Source: Anolis sagrei
Lineage: Eukaryota; Chordata; Lepidosauria; Squamata; Anolidae
Direction: 5' to 3'
Length of the DNA stretch: 64,000 nt
Assembly: GCF_037176765.1 (NCBI RefSeq)
Contig: NC_090025.1
Span: forward strand, 179,846,040-179,910,039
Both the position numbers and the translations under genes were made by a program. Of the stretch, positions 25,115 through 57,486 are shown one piece after another; the stretch's first letter is position 1; each line of letters starts with the position of its first letter. The notes under the pieces are model-generated. The model was given only the letters and a program-made list of their open reading frames with translations, searched no databases and had not been told where the DNA came from.

Positions 25115-25842
25115 TTATTTGAAAAACAACAAGATGAGTCCACAGCAGACCCTCTGCTGACTGTTGAATTGGATCACACGTCGGACACTTCCCAAGTGTC
25201 TAGGACTGTGTTGTGTATCGGCAAATAATGCACGCAGATCCTAGTAAAGTGGCTTTCTGCTGCTGGCAGATGGTAATTTTGTCAGTGCCGATTGTGTTTA
25301 AGTGCAGGCCAAGGTCTTTAGGCACTGCACCCAGTATGCCCATCACCACTGGGACCACCTTTACTGGCTTGTGCCAGAGTCTTTGCAGTTCGATCTTTAA
25401 ATCCTCATATCGTGTCAGCTTTTCCAGTTGTTTCTCTGCAGTCCTGCTGTCACCTAGGATTGCAACATCGACAATCCATACTTCGTTTTGTAACACAATT
25501 GTGAGGTCAGGAGTGTTGTGCTCCAGAACTCTGTCTGTCTGAATTCGGAAGTCCCAGAGGAGTTTGGCGTGTTCATTCTCTGTAACTTTTTCCGGCTTGT
25601 GATCCCACCAGTTCTTTGTCGCAGGCAGATGGTATTTGTGACACAAGTTCCAATGAATCATCTGAGCAATGGTGTTGTGCTTCTGCTTGTAGTCTGTCTG
25701 CACGATCTTCTTGCAGCAGTTGAGGATGTGATCTATTGTTTCATCTGCTTCCTTGCAGAGTCTACATTTGGGATCTGTTGTTGACTTTTCAATTCTGACT
25801 TTGATGGCATTGGTTCGAATGGCTTGATCTTGAGCTGCCAGA
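25115..25842 (-). repeat. R4/Dong-type LINE C-terminal remnant
   Basis: Open 167-codon minus-strand frame with HNTIAQMIHWNLCHKYHLPA, ENEHAKLLWDFRIQTDRVLE, VWIVDVAILGDSRTAEKQLE and KPVKVVPVVMGILG. This is the endonuclease-side C-terminus of R4-type non-LTR elements as I remember them. A second shorter copy is at 59530-59792. Clade call by memory only. Confidence 0.72.

Positions 25843-25886
<44 letters not shown>
25842..25886. repeat. (ATT)n microsatellite
   Basis: About 14 ATT units. Confidence 0.95.
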
Positions 25887-26688
25887 CCTTTATTGTGTTG
25901 ATGTTCCACCATTTGGTGAAAAGGATGCGATAAGTAACAATATTATCACCATCATCTTCTATCACTAGTATGATGAAAGTGCTAGTCTTGACAGTTTCTG
26001 TTCATGGAATAAGAGAATTATCCTTTTTTTTTGTCCTCAAATAGCAAAATGAGGCAGCCAAAACCAGGGAAACCTTATACGTATTTCCTTGTTCTGTCAT
26101 AAAAATCAGAATTATGCCAGGATTTCTATTTGTTTTTCTAGATTTGTTTCTGACTACCTTCTGTTTGATTTAGCTGCTATTTTTTGCATTTACTACAAAA
26201 ACATTGGCTGTTTTTATCATTTTTATTTTGTTACAAATTGAGTTTTGTAAATTGTGGAAAAATATGTTGTCATCTAATACATTAGGACAAGCAATAGAGA
26301 GCAGGGGAAGAACGTTTCTTTAAAAAATACTTTCATTCCTATTGGGAAGAACAAGTATAGAAGTAATCTTTGTAAAACACAGCCATCCTTCTTCTAAAGT
26401 TACATCTTCAAGTAAGAAGAATGGGAACTCAAGGATTGAAAAATTAAAACAATTCCTAAAAAACAGGTCCATCACTGCAATAAATTATATTTAAGATGCA
26501 GGAAAATTATATTTAATTATATGGATATGAGAAAATAAGGATACTGTGCATGTTGCAAAGTAATCATCTACTCAATAGAAGAGGAGCACATACCACCTCT
26601 TCTTGTGTATAGACAAATGAAGGACAAAAGACAATGAAATGACAGTCATCACCATCTGGAATGATGCAAATGTAACATTGTCTATGCT
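25887..26688. other. Unassigned AT-rich stretch
   Basis: No gene or element recognised. Confidence 0.5.
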
Positions 26689-26807
26689 AGTGGTTGTCAA
26701 CCTGTGGGTCCCCAGGTGTTTTGGCCTACAACTCCCAGAAATCCCAGCCAGTTTACCAGCTGTTAGGATTTATGGGAGTTGGAGGCCAAAACAGGCTGAG
26801 AACCACT
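26689..26807. mobile_element. hAT MITE palindrome
   Basis: Same family as 19650-19784 (GGTTGTCAACCTGTGGGTCC to GGCTGAGAACCACT). TCTATG repeats at both flanks suggest the target duplication. Confidence 0.85.
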
Positions 26808-26964
26808 CTATGCCACCTTGCCATTGGAGGTCAGTGCACTCAATGGAAACATTTTCCACGCAAGGCAACTAGAGATCTGCTTCTAAAGTTGGATGCCATG
26901 TAGAAAAAGAAGCATGCTTCTGCAAAAACTGTATCATGTACATCTCTGGAACAGTGATCAGATA

Positions 26965-27243
26965 GATTGTTGTAGGTTTTTCAGGCTATAGGACCATAGA
27001 AGCATTCTCTCCTGATGTTTCACCTGCATCTATACCAGGCATCCTCAGAGGTTGTGAGGTCTCTGGACATTCCACAGATATATGAACCCAATTTTCCTAG
27101 TTTCCAACAGACCTCACAACCTCTGAGGATGCCTGCCATAGATGCAGGCGAAACGTCAGGAGAGAATGCTTCTAGAACATGGCCATATAGCCCAAAAAAC
27201 CTACAACAACCCAGTGATTCCAGCCATGAAAGCCTTCGACAAT
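26965..27243. mobile_element. Palindromic Penelope-like derivative
   Basis: Inverted arms around TCCACAGATATATGAACCCA. Exact 14 bp target duplication ACAGTGATCAGATA at 26951-26964 and 27244-27257. Confidence 0.9.
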
Positions 27244-27469
27244 ACAGTGATCAGATAAATGCTGCATAGATCCAGGAGAATGAGTTGTAATGGAAACAAC
27301 AGTCTCCACAAATAGGAAGTCTTGGTATGCAAAAGTATTTACCAGAGCCTGGAAAAGTTAATTTGAATAATTATGGATACCACAGTTCCCAGACATGTTA
27401 GATGAGACAGTGTAGAAATTATTGTCTGAAAAAGTATACTTCCCAAGCTTTAGACCAGTGTGTATGTGT

Positions 27470-27665
27470 ATCTTTGATCCAGAGTTGTCTATCTACTAGA
27501 GCAGTGGTTCTCAACCTGTGGGTCCCCAAATGTTTTGGCCTTCAACTTTCAGGTAAACTGGCTGGTAAACTGGCTGGGATTTCTGGGAGTTGTAGGCCAA
27601 ACACCTGAGGTCCCACAGGTTGAGAACCACTGCTATAGTAGATAGATAACTCTGGATCAAAAATC
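27470..27665. repeat. Extended palindrome centred on a hAT MITE
   Basis: The MITE (27502-27632) is flanked not by a direct duplication but by inverted flanks: TTTGATCCAGAGTTGTCTAT on the left against ATAGATAACTCTGGATCAAA on the right. The whole unit is one long inverted repeat. Confidence 0.8.
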
Positions 27666-28429
27666 ACTAACACATAACTTGGAAATGCAGCTATTCGCAG
27701 GGAGAAATCTGTTTGCCATTTAGGGAGAAGGAAACAAAGCAAAATATGACATACAATTTATATGCTTACCCTTAACAGTCACTGAGATTAAAATCATTAG
27801 TATTATGATTTATGAAAAATATTTTTCTTTTTCTCCATTCCCATATTTTGCCCCCACATTTTTAATTAAAAGGGGAGTTTGTTAAAAGGGGAAATCAACC
27901 AGACAGCTAATTTCTGACTATCCCATCATAAAATCCTAGACAACAGAACTAACCTTGTTTCACATCCCTGAACACTGTCTACATACACAACTCTGTGTTG
28001 CAAAAAAAGTAGCAGAAAGGATAGTGTTGTTCATGACAAGGAGAGGTAAGAATTTCAAAAATGCCATAATAAAGTTAGGAAAAACCACTCGGAGGGTGCT
28101 GTTGAATTATTATTGCATCGACCAGCTATGTTATTTCTATCTTAGACTGAGCAAAAGGGCATGCCTGCTGCGGTACATACCCGTATGGCCTTAATTCTAA
28201 GATGGCATCAATTCTAAGACACTAATTTCAGTACCAACAATAGAAAAAAAAAGCTTTATTTATATATATAAAAAGCAGCCATGATTCTAAGACATACCCT
28301 GTTTTAAGAGAGGTTTATATGGGAAAAGTGCATCTTAGAATCGAGGTATTATAGTATATTTCTTCTCCAAATCCACTATGTGCTGTAGATCAACCTCTGG
28401 TGGATTTGGTAGCTGCACATTACCAAGTT
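27666..28429. other. Unassigned AT-rich stretch
   Basis: No gene seen. The GATTCTAAGACATACCCTG-type text at 28180-28350 resembles a short DNA-transposon tail but is not placed. Confidence 0.4.
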
Positions 28430-29540
28430 TTGCTATAAGTTTTTTGGGCTGTATGGCCATGTTCCAGAAGCATTCTCTCCTGACGTTTCACCTGCATCTA
28501 TGGCAGGCATAATCAGAGGGTGTGAGGTCTGTTGGAAACTAGGAAAGTTCTGTATATACTCGAGTATAAGCCTAGTTTTTCAGACCTCTTTTTAGGCTGA
28601 AAAAGTCCCCCTCGGCTTATACTCGAGTCAAGGTTATTTATCATTTTACTCTGTTATAAATACATAAAAATGCATTATTATTATTACATTTACTATTTTA
28701 CTTTATTATTGTTGTTATTATTGCATTTATTATTTTACTCTATTTATTATTGTTGATATTATTGCATTTATTATTTTACTCTATTCATTATTATTGTCAA
28801 TATTACATTTCCATTATATTACTCTATTATTATTATTACCTTTTTATTTTAATCTATTTTTATTGGAAGGATACACAAGCACATTTACATTGAAGAAGGT
28901 CAGAATGATTTAATTAGAGTTGGGCAGTCTTATCTTAAATATTCAAAAACATTTAACCTCCTGATGCCTCAATTAATGTAATTTTATTTGTATCTATTTT
29001 TATTTTGAAATTTACCAATAGCTGCCGCATTTCCCACCCTCGGCTTATACGCGAGTCAATCCATTTTCCCAGTTTTTTTGTGGTAAAATTAGGTGCCTCG
29101 GCTTATATTCGGGTCGGCTTATACTTGAGTATATATGGTATTTAAAAACTCTAAAATCATAACAGTAAATAAAGAACAACATTCACAAACAGGGGAACTC
29201 CAGACAAGAAACAATCAGGGATAGTGAATCAACAAAGGATTTCCCCAGGCAATAAGAAGCCAGACTGCTAGGCCATGAAATGCTAATCAAGGTGGCCAGC
29301 TGAAACATTCAAACTTTCCTCAAACAGACAAAAGTTCTTTCTCCCACCCTGGACATTCCACAGATATATAAACCTCATTTTCCTAGTTTCCAACAGACCT
29401 CACAACCTCTGAGAATGCCTGCTATAGATGCAGGCGAAACGTCAGGAGAGAATGCTTCCGGAACATGACCATACAGCCCAAAAAACTTACAACAATCCAG
29501 TGATTCCGGCCGTGAAAGCCTTCAACAATATACCTAGTTT
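28430..29540. mobile_element. Penelope-like inverted copy split by a TIR element
   Basis: Left arm 28430-28549 (GCATTCTCTCCTGACGTTTC) and right arm 29142-29540 (GATGCAGGCGAAACGTCAGG) are in opposite orientation and separated by the element at 28550-29141. Confidence 0.8.
28550..29141. mobile_element. TIR DNA element (TATACTCGAGTATAAG family)
   Basis: Left end TGTATATACTCGAGTATAAG, right end CTTATACTTGAGTATATATG, with subterminal CCCCCTCGGCTTATACTCGA and an AT-rich TTATTA interior. Other copies at 31053 and 37034. Superfamily not assigned. Confidence 0.8.
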
Positions 29541-29559
29541 GCATCTGGAAGAGAGACAA

Positions 29560-29926
29560 GAACCAAAAAATGCAGCAGTCCTCATTGTGCTAGATCACAA
29601 CTATTTAAGATACGATGCTCAAAAAAAGAAAGTAGGTATGTGAGTGAGACTGTGGAGGTTCACACTGGCTTTGCCAAAGGAGACCATTGCACACGTACAG
29701 AAGAACAGGGTTACAGGAAGGAATAACATGAAGAACTTCCAGATATGTACCTGGTGGGATATGGTTCCTAAGCACCTTATGCACAAAAAACCAACGCAAA
29801 CTCTACCCAAGAAAAAAACACCCCACTAAGGCGAGAATTTTCCTTTACTCTGGCATGGCTTAGACATGAAAGAGCTCGGTTCTGCTTCCACTCCTGCATT
29901 CTCAGCTTGGATGCTGGTGAGGATGA
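29560..29926 (-). other. Likely HDHD5 3' UTR start
   Basis: Non-repetitive sequence between the HDHD5 stop and a Penelope fragment ending near 29540. No AATAAA was seen on the minus strand within it, so the mRNA end cannot be placed. Confidence 0.4.
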
Positions 29927-51853
<21,927 letters not shown>

Positions 51854-52084
51854 CCGCCCGCCAATGGAGGCCGCCCCCGCCTCGCCCTCCGCAGCAGCCA
51901 ATCCCCGCCCGGGATCCACGGATCACATGAATCCAGGCAGCTCCAGGTCGGAGGTGAAGGCGAGCCCCCTCTGCACCGCAGCTGCGGAAGAGGTCGCGCC
52001 TTGCAACGGGGCAAGATCCCTTTTGCACCGCGCCTGCAGGCAGATTCATGACTTTGCAACACCATCCAAGCAGTGCTTTCCAAT

Positions 52085-52170
52085 CTACAGGGCTTTGGAC
52101 TTCAACTCCCAGAAGCCCCAGCCGGCTGGGCCAAGAGCCGGGGATTCTGGGAGATGAAGTTCAGAATGCT
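52085..52170. mobile_element. Short hAT-like palindrome
   Basis: GGACTTCAACTCCCAGAAGC and ATTCTGGGAGATGAAGTTC face each other, like the MITE arms elsewhere. Lies just upstream of the HDHD5 CpG region. Confidence 0.65.
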
Positions 52171-52202
52171 TGATGCCTGGTTCTACAGTAGCCCAGGGTT
52201 GA

Positions 52203-54355
52203 TTGAAAAGTAATGCCTCCACCTTCATAACTCCCCAACAGATAGCAGTACTGGGATGCAGCAGGTACTGGCTTGCTCAGTAGACTCTACTCTACAGTTC
52301 CATTTTGTAATGGCTCCACCTTTGTAACTCTTCAACAGGTAGCAGTACTGGTATGCGGCCGGTACTGGCTTGCTCAGTAGACTCCTCCACAGTTCCATTT
52401 TGTAATGCCTCCACCTTCGTAACTCCTCAACAGATACCAGTACTGGTATGCGGCAGGTACTGGCTTGCTCAGTAGACTCTCCTCCACAGTTCCATTTTGT
52501 AATGCCTCCACCTTCGTAACTCCTCAACAGATAGCAGTACTGGTATGCGGCAGGTACTGGCTTGCTCAGTAGACTCTCCTCCACAGTTCCATTTTGTAAT
52601 GCCTCCACCTTCGTAACTCCTCAACAGATAGCAGTACTGGTATGCGGCAGGTACTGGCTTGCTCAGTAGACTCTCCTCTACAGTTCCATTTTGTAATGCC
52701 TCCACCTTCGTAACTCCTCAACAGATAGCAGTACTGGTATGCGGCAGGTACTGGCTTGCTCAGTAGACTCTCCTCTACAGTTCCATTTTGTAATGCCTCC
52801 ACCTTCGTAACTCCTCAACAGATAGCAGTACTGGTATGCGGCAGGTACTGGCTTGCTCAGTAGACTCTCCTCTACAGTTCCATTTTGTAATGCCTCCACC
52901 TTCGTAACTCCTCAACAGATAGCAGTACTGGTATGCGGCAGGTACTGGCTTGTTCAGTAGACTCTCTTCTGCAGTTTAATTTTGTAATGCCTCCACTTTC
53001 GTTACTCCTTTACAGAACCATTTTGTAATGCCTCCATCTTCGTAACTCCTCTACAGATCCATTTTGTAATGCCTCCACCTTTGTAATTCCTCATAGCAGT
53101 ACTGGTATGCGGCAGGTACTGACTTGTTCAGTAGACTCTCCTCTACAGTTCCATTTTGTAATGCCTCCACCTTCGTTACTCCTCTACAGATCCATTTTGT
53201 AATGCCTCCACCTTCGTAACTCTTCAACCGATAGCAGTACTGGTATGCAGCAGGTACTGGCTTGTTCAGTAGACTCCCCTCTACAGTTCCATTCTGTAAT
53301 GCCTCCACCTTTGTAACTCCTCAACAGATAGCAGTACTGGTATGCTGCAGGTACTGGCTTGCTCAGTAGACTCTCCTCTACAGATCCATTTTGTAATGCC
53401 TCCACCTTCGTAACTCCCCAACTGATAGCAGTACTGGTATGCAGCAGGTACTGGCTTGTTCAGTAGACTCCCCTCTACAGTTCCATTCTGTAATGCCTCC
53501 ACCTTTGTAACTCCTCAACAGATAGCAGTACTGGTATGCGGCAGGTACTGGCTTGCTCAGTAGACTCTCCTCTACAGATCCATTTTGTAATGCCTCCACC
53601 TTTGTAACTCCTCAACTGATAGCAGTACTGGTATGCGGCAGGTACTGGCTTGTTCAGTAGACTCTCCTCTACAGTTCCATTTTGTAATGCCTCCACCTTC
53701 GTAACTCCTCTACAGATCCATTTTGAAATGCCTCCGTCTTTTTAACACAACAGATAGCAGTACTGGTATTGGAAGAAAGTTCTGAGAGTGCCTTGGACTG
53801 CGAGAAGATCCAACCAGTCCATCCTCCAGGAAATAAAGCCCGGCTGCTCACTGGAGGGAAGGATACTAGAGACAAAGTTGAAGTACTTTGGCCACATCAT
53901 GAGGAGACAGCAAAGCCTAGAGAAGACAATTATGCTGGGGAAAGTGGAAGGCAAAAGGAAGAGGGGCCGACCAAGGGCAAGATGGATGGATGGCATCCTT
54001 GAAGTGACTGGACTGACCCTGAAGGAGCTGGGGGTGGTGACGGCCGACAGGGAGCTCTGGCGTGGGCTGGTCCATGAGGTCACAAAGAGTCGGAGACGCC
54101 TGAACGAATGAACAACAACCACCTTTGTAACTCCTCTACAGATCCATTTTGTAATGCCTCCAGTTTTGTAACTCCTCAACAGATAGCAGTACTGGTATGC
54201 GGCTGGTACTGGCTTGTTCAGTAGACTCTCCTCTGCAGTTCCATTTTGTAATGCCTCCACCTTTGTAACTCCTCAACCGATAGCAGTACTGGTATGCAGC
54301 AGGTACTGCCTTGTTCAGTAGACTCTCATCTACAGTTCCATTTTGTAATGCCTAC
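52203..54355. repeat. About 97-bp minisatellite, probably derived from a mariner-like element end
   Basis: About 17 copies of a unit holding GCAGTACTGGTATGCGGCAG, CTTGCTCAGTAGACTCTCCT and TAATGCCTCCACCTTCGTAA. The period is almost exactly 97 bp between 52437 and 52924 and less regular later, with extra short sub-units. Only the first unit carries GATTGAAAAGTAATGCCTCC, which resembles a mariner terminus, suggesting the founder. A Bov-B piece interrupts it at 53740-54113. Confidence 0.9.
53740..54113 (+). repeat. Bov-B/RTE LINE 3' end inside the 97-bp array
   Basis: Encodes LETKLKYFGHIMRRQQSLEK, KRKRGRPRARWMDGILEVTG and ELWRGLVHEVTKSRRRLNE, the Bov-B C-terminus. The same sequence class as the intron 1 array. 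Confidence 0.9.
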
Positions 54356-54359
54356 ACCA

Positions 54360-54489
54360 GGCATGTAGCTGGGGGTGGGGCTTGAGGGGCTTCAGCCCCC
54401 CCCCCCCCAAATTCTCATGGTGGACCACGAGTAGACCTTACTGGTACATTATTTAAACTGTTATGTTTATTCATATCATGCCACTCTCA
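54360..54489. other. Short unassigned piece with poly-C
   Basis: GGCATGTAGCTGGGGGTGGG and a C-run at about 54397-54410. Probably the end of an unplaced repeat. Confidence 0.35.
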
Positions 54490-54900
54490 CAAATGCTGTT
54501 GGTGGGGACAGGAGACAGGGCCTTCTCGGCAGTGGCCCCCCATCTATGGAACTCCCTCCGTAAGGACATCAGGTTGGCCACCTCTCTCCTGTCCTTTAGA
54601 AGACAACTGAAGACCTGGCTCTGTAGCCAGGCGTTTGATTAGATGATAATGACAATAGGAAAGGATTTTGGGTTGCGACACTGGATTTCCCGGTTTGATT
54701 TTTGTTTTACTGGCATTTTAATATTATCTGGTAAATGAATGTATTGGCTGATGTGATTGATGTTTTAAGATGATTTTACTGTTCTACTGTTTTATTGTAT
54801 TCTTTGATGTATATGTTGTAAGCATCAAATGCCTATGTGAGGCTGCTCTGGGTCCCCTTGTGGGGAGAAGGGCGGGATAGAAATGTATGAAATAAATAAA
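54490..54900 (+). repeat. L2-clade LINE 3' end
   Basis: GACAGGGCCTTCTCGGCAGT, CTATGGAACTCCCTCCGTAA, tail GAAGGGCGGGATAGAAATGT and (AAAT)n. Confidence 0.88.
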
Positions 54901-54906
54901 TAAACA

Positions 54907-54998
54907 CACACACACTAGCCATCCCCTGCCATGCGTTGCTGTGGCCCAGTCTGTATATATGTGTTTTGTATGTGTATATGTTTGGGTATGTGTGTGTT

Positions 54999-55037
<39 letters not shown>

Positions 55038-55235
55038 GTTTGCGCATGCGTTGTAGTGTATTTTTTTGTTTTTTGGCTTTTTAAGTCTCTTCTGCTGTGT
55101 TTTTCAGTGTTTTGATGAGTGATGGTCACTCGGACTGATAGGTGCATTGTGTTCAAATTTGGTGTCAATTCGTCCAGTGGTTTTTTAGTTATGTTAATCC
55201 CACAAACGAACATTACATTTTATATATCGATAGAT
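54907..55235 (+). repeat. Interspersed repeat of unresolved class
   Basis: CATCCCCTGCCATGCGTTGC start, (TA)n at about 54999-55034, then GAGTGATGGTCACTCGGACT and GTTAATCCCACAAACGAACA shared with 18150-18345. Followed by a GATA microsatellite. Confidence 0.65.
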
Positions 55236-55365
55236 AGATATAGATATAGATATATACACACACACAAAGACATATAGAGAAATCAGTGGACTTAAATCTG
55301 GTTTTAATTTTTAATCTTATTTTAACTTATAGTATTTCCTGAAATTTTAAATTATTTATTATTGT

Positions 55366-55583
55366 ATTGTCGAAGGCTTTCATGGCTGGAATCACTAGGT
55401 TCTTGTGGGTTTTTTCGGGCTATAGGGCCATGTTCTAGAGGTATTTCTCCTGACGTTTCGCCTGCATCTATGGCAAGCATCCTCACTACCTCTGAGGATG
55501 CTTGCCATAGATGCAGACGAAACGTCAGGAGAAATGCCTCTAGAACATGGCCCTATAGCCCGAAAAAACCCACAAGAACCTAC
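55366..55583. mobile_element. Palindromic Penelope-like derivative
   Basis: Nearly identical in structure to 6274-6493. Exact 14 bp target duplication TTATTTATTATTGT (55352-55365, 55584-55597). The arms are highly alike, suggesting a recent origin. Confidence 0.92.
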
Positions 55584-55597
55584 TTATTTATTATTGT

Positions 55598-55599
55598 TA

Positions 55600-55635
<36 letters not shown>

Positions 55636-55636
55636 C
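55598..55636. repeat. (ATT)n microsatellite
   Basis: About 12 ATT units directly beside the Penelope insertion. Confidence 0.9.
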
Positions 55637-56277
55637 CTGCCTTTACCCAATATACTCAATGCAGCTATAACACCTGTCGATCCCATCTGGTATTCACTGT
55701 GCACTTCCATCCAGGTGAATGCATCTTAGCCCCTTTCTAATACCAAGCTTTCTGGAATTAGAAATTTCTAGCTTTCTGGAATTGCAAGTCCTTTTGAGTC
55801 CCAATGTGGAGAGAAAGTGGGATACAAAGGAGAAGAAGTGCACATTGTGGAACATGGCAAGAACCTATTTAGAAATGCTTATATCATGCATGTGCCAGGA
55901 TTGGCCACAGCTCTTTACAGGGTCAAACACATGCTTTAAAACCACACAAGGTTTGAAGCTTCCCTGCATTTTACACCAAGGGTCCTGATGTCTAGACGGT
56001 TCTCACTCTTTGCATCTTGACTATTAAATCACTTCATGCGCTCCTTTGAAGTGTTCTTCCTTCCTGCCAGAAGAGGTCACTTTTGTTCTGCACGAAAACA
56101 ATGAGCCCCTTGATGCCTTGTTTGGCATTAGATCCCTTCAAGTAAGCACAGCACTGCTGGTGTTTGGTATTCGAAAGCTACAAAACATACATTCACCTGG
56201 ATGTAAGTGCACAGTGAATACCAAATGGGATCAACATTGAGTATATTGGGGAATGGTAGGACAATAATAAAGTAAAT
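55637..56277. other. Unassigned stretch with an inverted pair
   Basis: GTATTCACTGTGCACTTCCA (55691) and TAAGTGCACAGTGAATACCA (56204) are inverted copies about 510 bp apart, and GCATCTTGACTATTAAATC separates unassigned text. Possibly the ends of one DNA element or a decayed L2 pair. Confidence 0.4.
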
Positions 56278-56608
56278 AGTAAAGGTAAAGGTTTTTCCTT
56301 GACATTAAGTCCTTTCGTGTCCAACTCTGGAGATTGGTGCTTATCTCCATTTCTAGCTGAAAGGCCAGTGTTGTCTGTAGACGCCTCCAAGGTCATGTGG
56401 CCAGCATGACTGCATGGAGCACCGTTACCTTCCCACTGGAGCAGTACCTATTGATCTACTCGCAATTGCATGTTTTCGAACTGTTCGGTTGGCAGAAGCT
56501 GGGGCTAACAGTGGGAGCTCACCCCGCTCCCCAGATTCTAACCTGCAACCTTTCGGTCAGCAAGTTCAGCAGCTCAGCACTTTAACTCACTGCGCCACCA
56601 GGGCCTCC
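56278..56608 (-). repeat. tRNA-derived SINE (family 1)
   Basis: Reversed family 1 from AGTAAAGGTAAAGGTTTTTC to TAACTCACTGCGCCACCAGG. Near full length. Confidence 0.92.
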
Positions 56609-56744
56609 GGTATATAAATAAGTAAATACATTTATTCTTAAAAAACTGTTTGGGAAAAGTGTCTGAGGAGAGAGGTGTATTTGGATAGGACACGTATCTT
56701 AAAGGTTATTTTTTTTTAAGTTCATAAACCTGTTGTATAGGATT

Positions 56745-57062
56745 ATTTGTTTATAGAAACTAACTTGCTAACAGAAAGGTTGATGGTTCAAATCTAGTGT
56801 GCGGTGTGAGCTCCTGCTGTTAGGCCCAGCTTCTGCCAACCTAGCAATTAGAAAACATACACATGTGAGTAGCTCAATATGTACTGCTTCTGCAGGAAGG
56901 TAATGGCGCTCCATGCAGTCATGCTGGCCACATGACCTTGGAGGTGTCCATGGACAACATCAGCTCTTTGGCTTAGAAATGGAGATGTGCACCACCCCCC
57001 AGAGTCCGACACGACTAGACTTAATGACAGGGGAAACCTTTACTTTCACATTTACTTTTACT
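56745..57062 (+). repeat. tRNA-derived SINE (family 1)
   Basis: GAAAGGTTGATGGTTCAAAT, ATGCTGGCCACATGACCTTG, GACACGACTAGACTTAATGA, CTTTAC tail. The A-box side is diverged. Confidence 0.88.
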
Positions 57063-57107
57063 AGAAAATTAGGTCTACTACTTTCTTGCAAAACAGAAGG
57101 TCAGAAA

Positions 57108-57272
57108 CATAGGGCCCTGCTACACAGCCACATAACCTAGAATATCAAGGCAGAAAATCCCACAATATTTGCTTTGAGTTGGGTTATCTGGGTCCACACT
57201 GCCATATCTTCCAGTTCAAAGCAGAAAAGGTGGGATTTTATTCAGCTGAGTGGAAGGAGCCATAGTTTTTCA
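57108..57272. mobile_element. MITE with imperfect inverted ends
   Basis: AGGGCCCTGCTACACAGCCA faces CAGCTGAGTGGAAGGAGCC. Subterminal repeats AAGGCAGAAAATCCCACAAT and reverse. Confidence 0.65.
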
Positions 57273-57421
57273 GGTAAGCAAGAGGTAAACTGGGGACAAA
57301 TGCTGATCCATACTGTTAAAACTTTTATTAGTTTTCATAGCAGTAATTGAAGTGCCTTGCAAAACAATCCCCTGAAGGGCAAATCCGAAGTTTGTACCAT
57401 TGGGTTCAATGGGACTTACTC

Positions 57422-57424
57422 CCG

Positions 57425-57470
<46 letters not shown>

Positions 57471-57486
57471 CCTACCTATCTATCTA
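57422..57486. repeat. (TCTG)n(TCTA)n microsatellite
   Basis: TCTG units then about ten TCTA units with variants. Confidence 0.95.

Noticed and set aside
52225-54260. Repeated minus-strand peptides with MEALQNGTVEESLLSKPVPA
   Set aside because: Reading frames through the 97-bp minisatellite. The unit length is not a multiple of three, so frames change from unit to unit.
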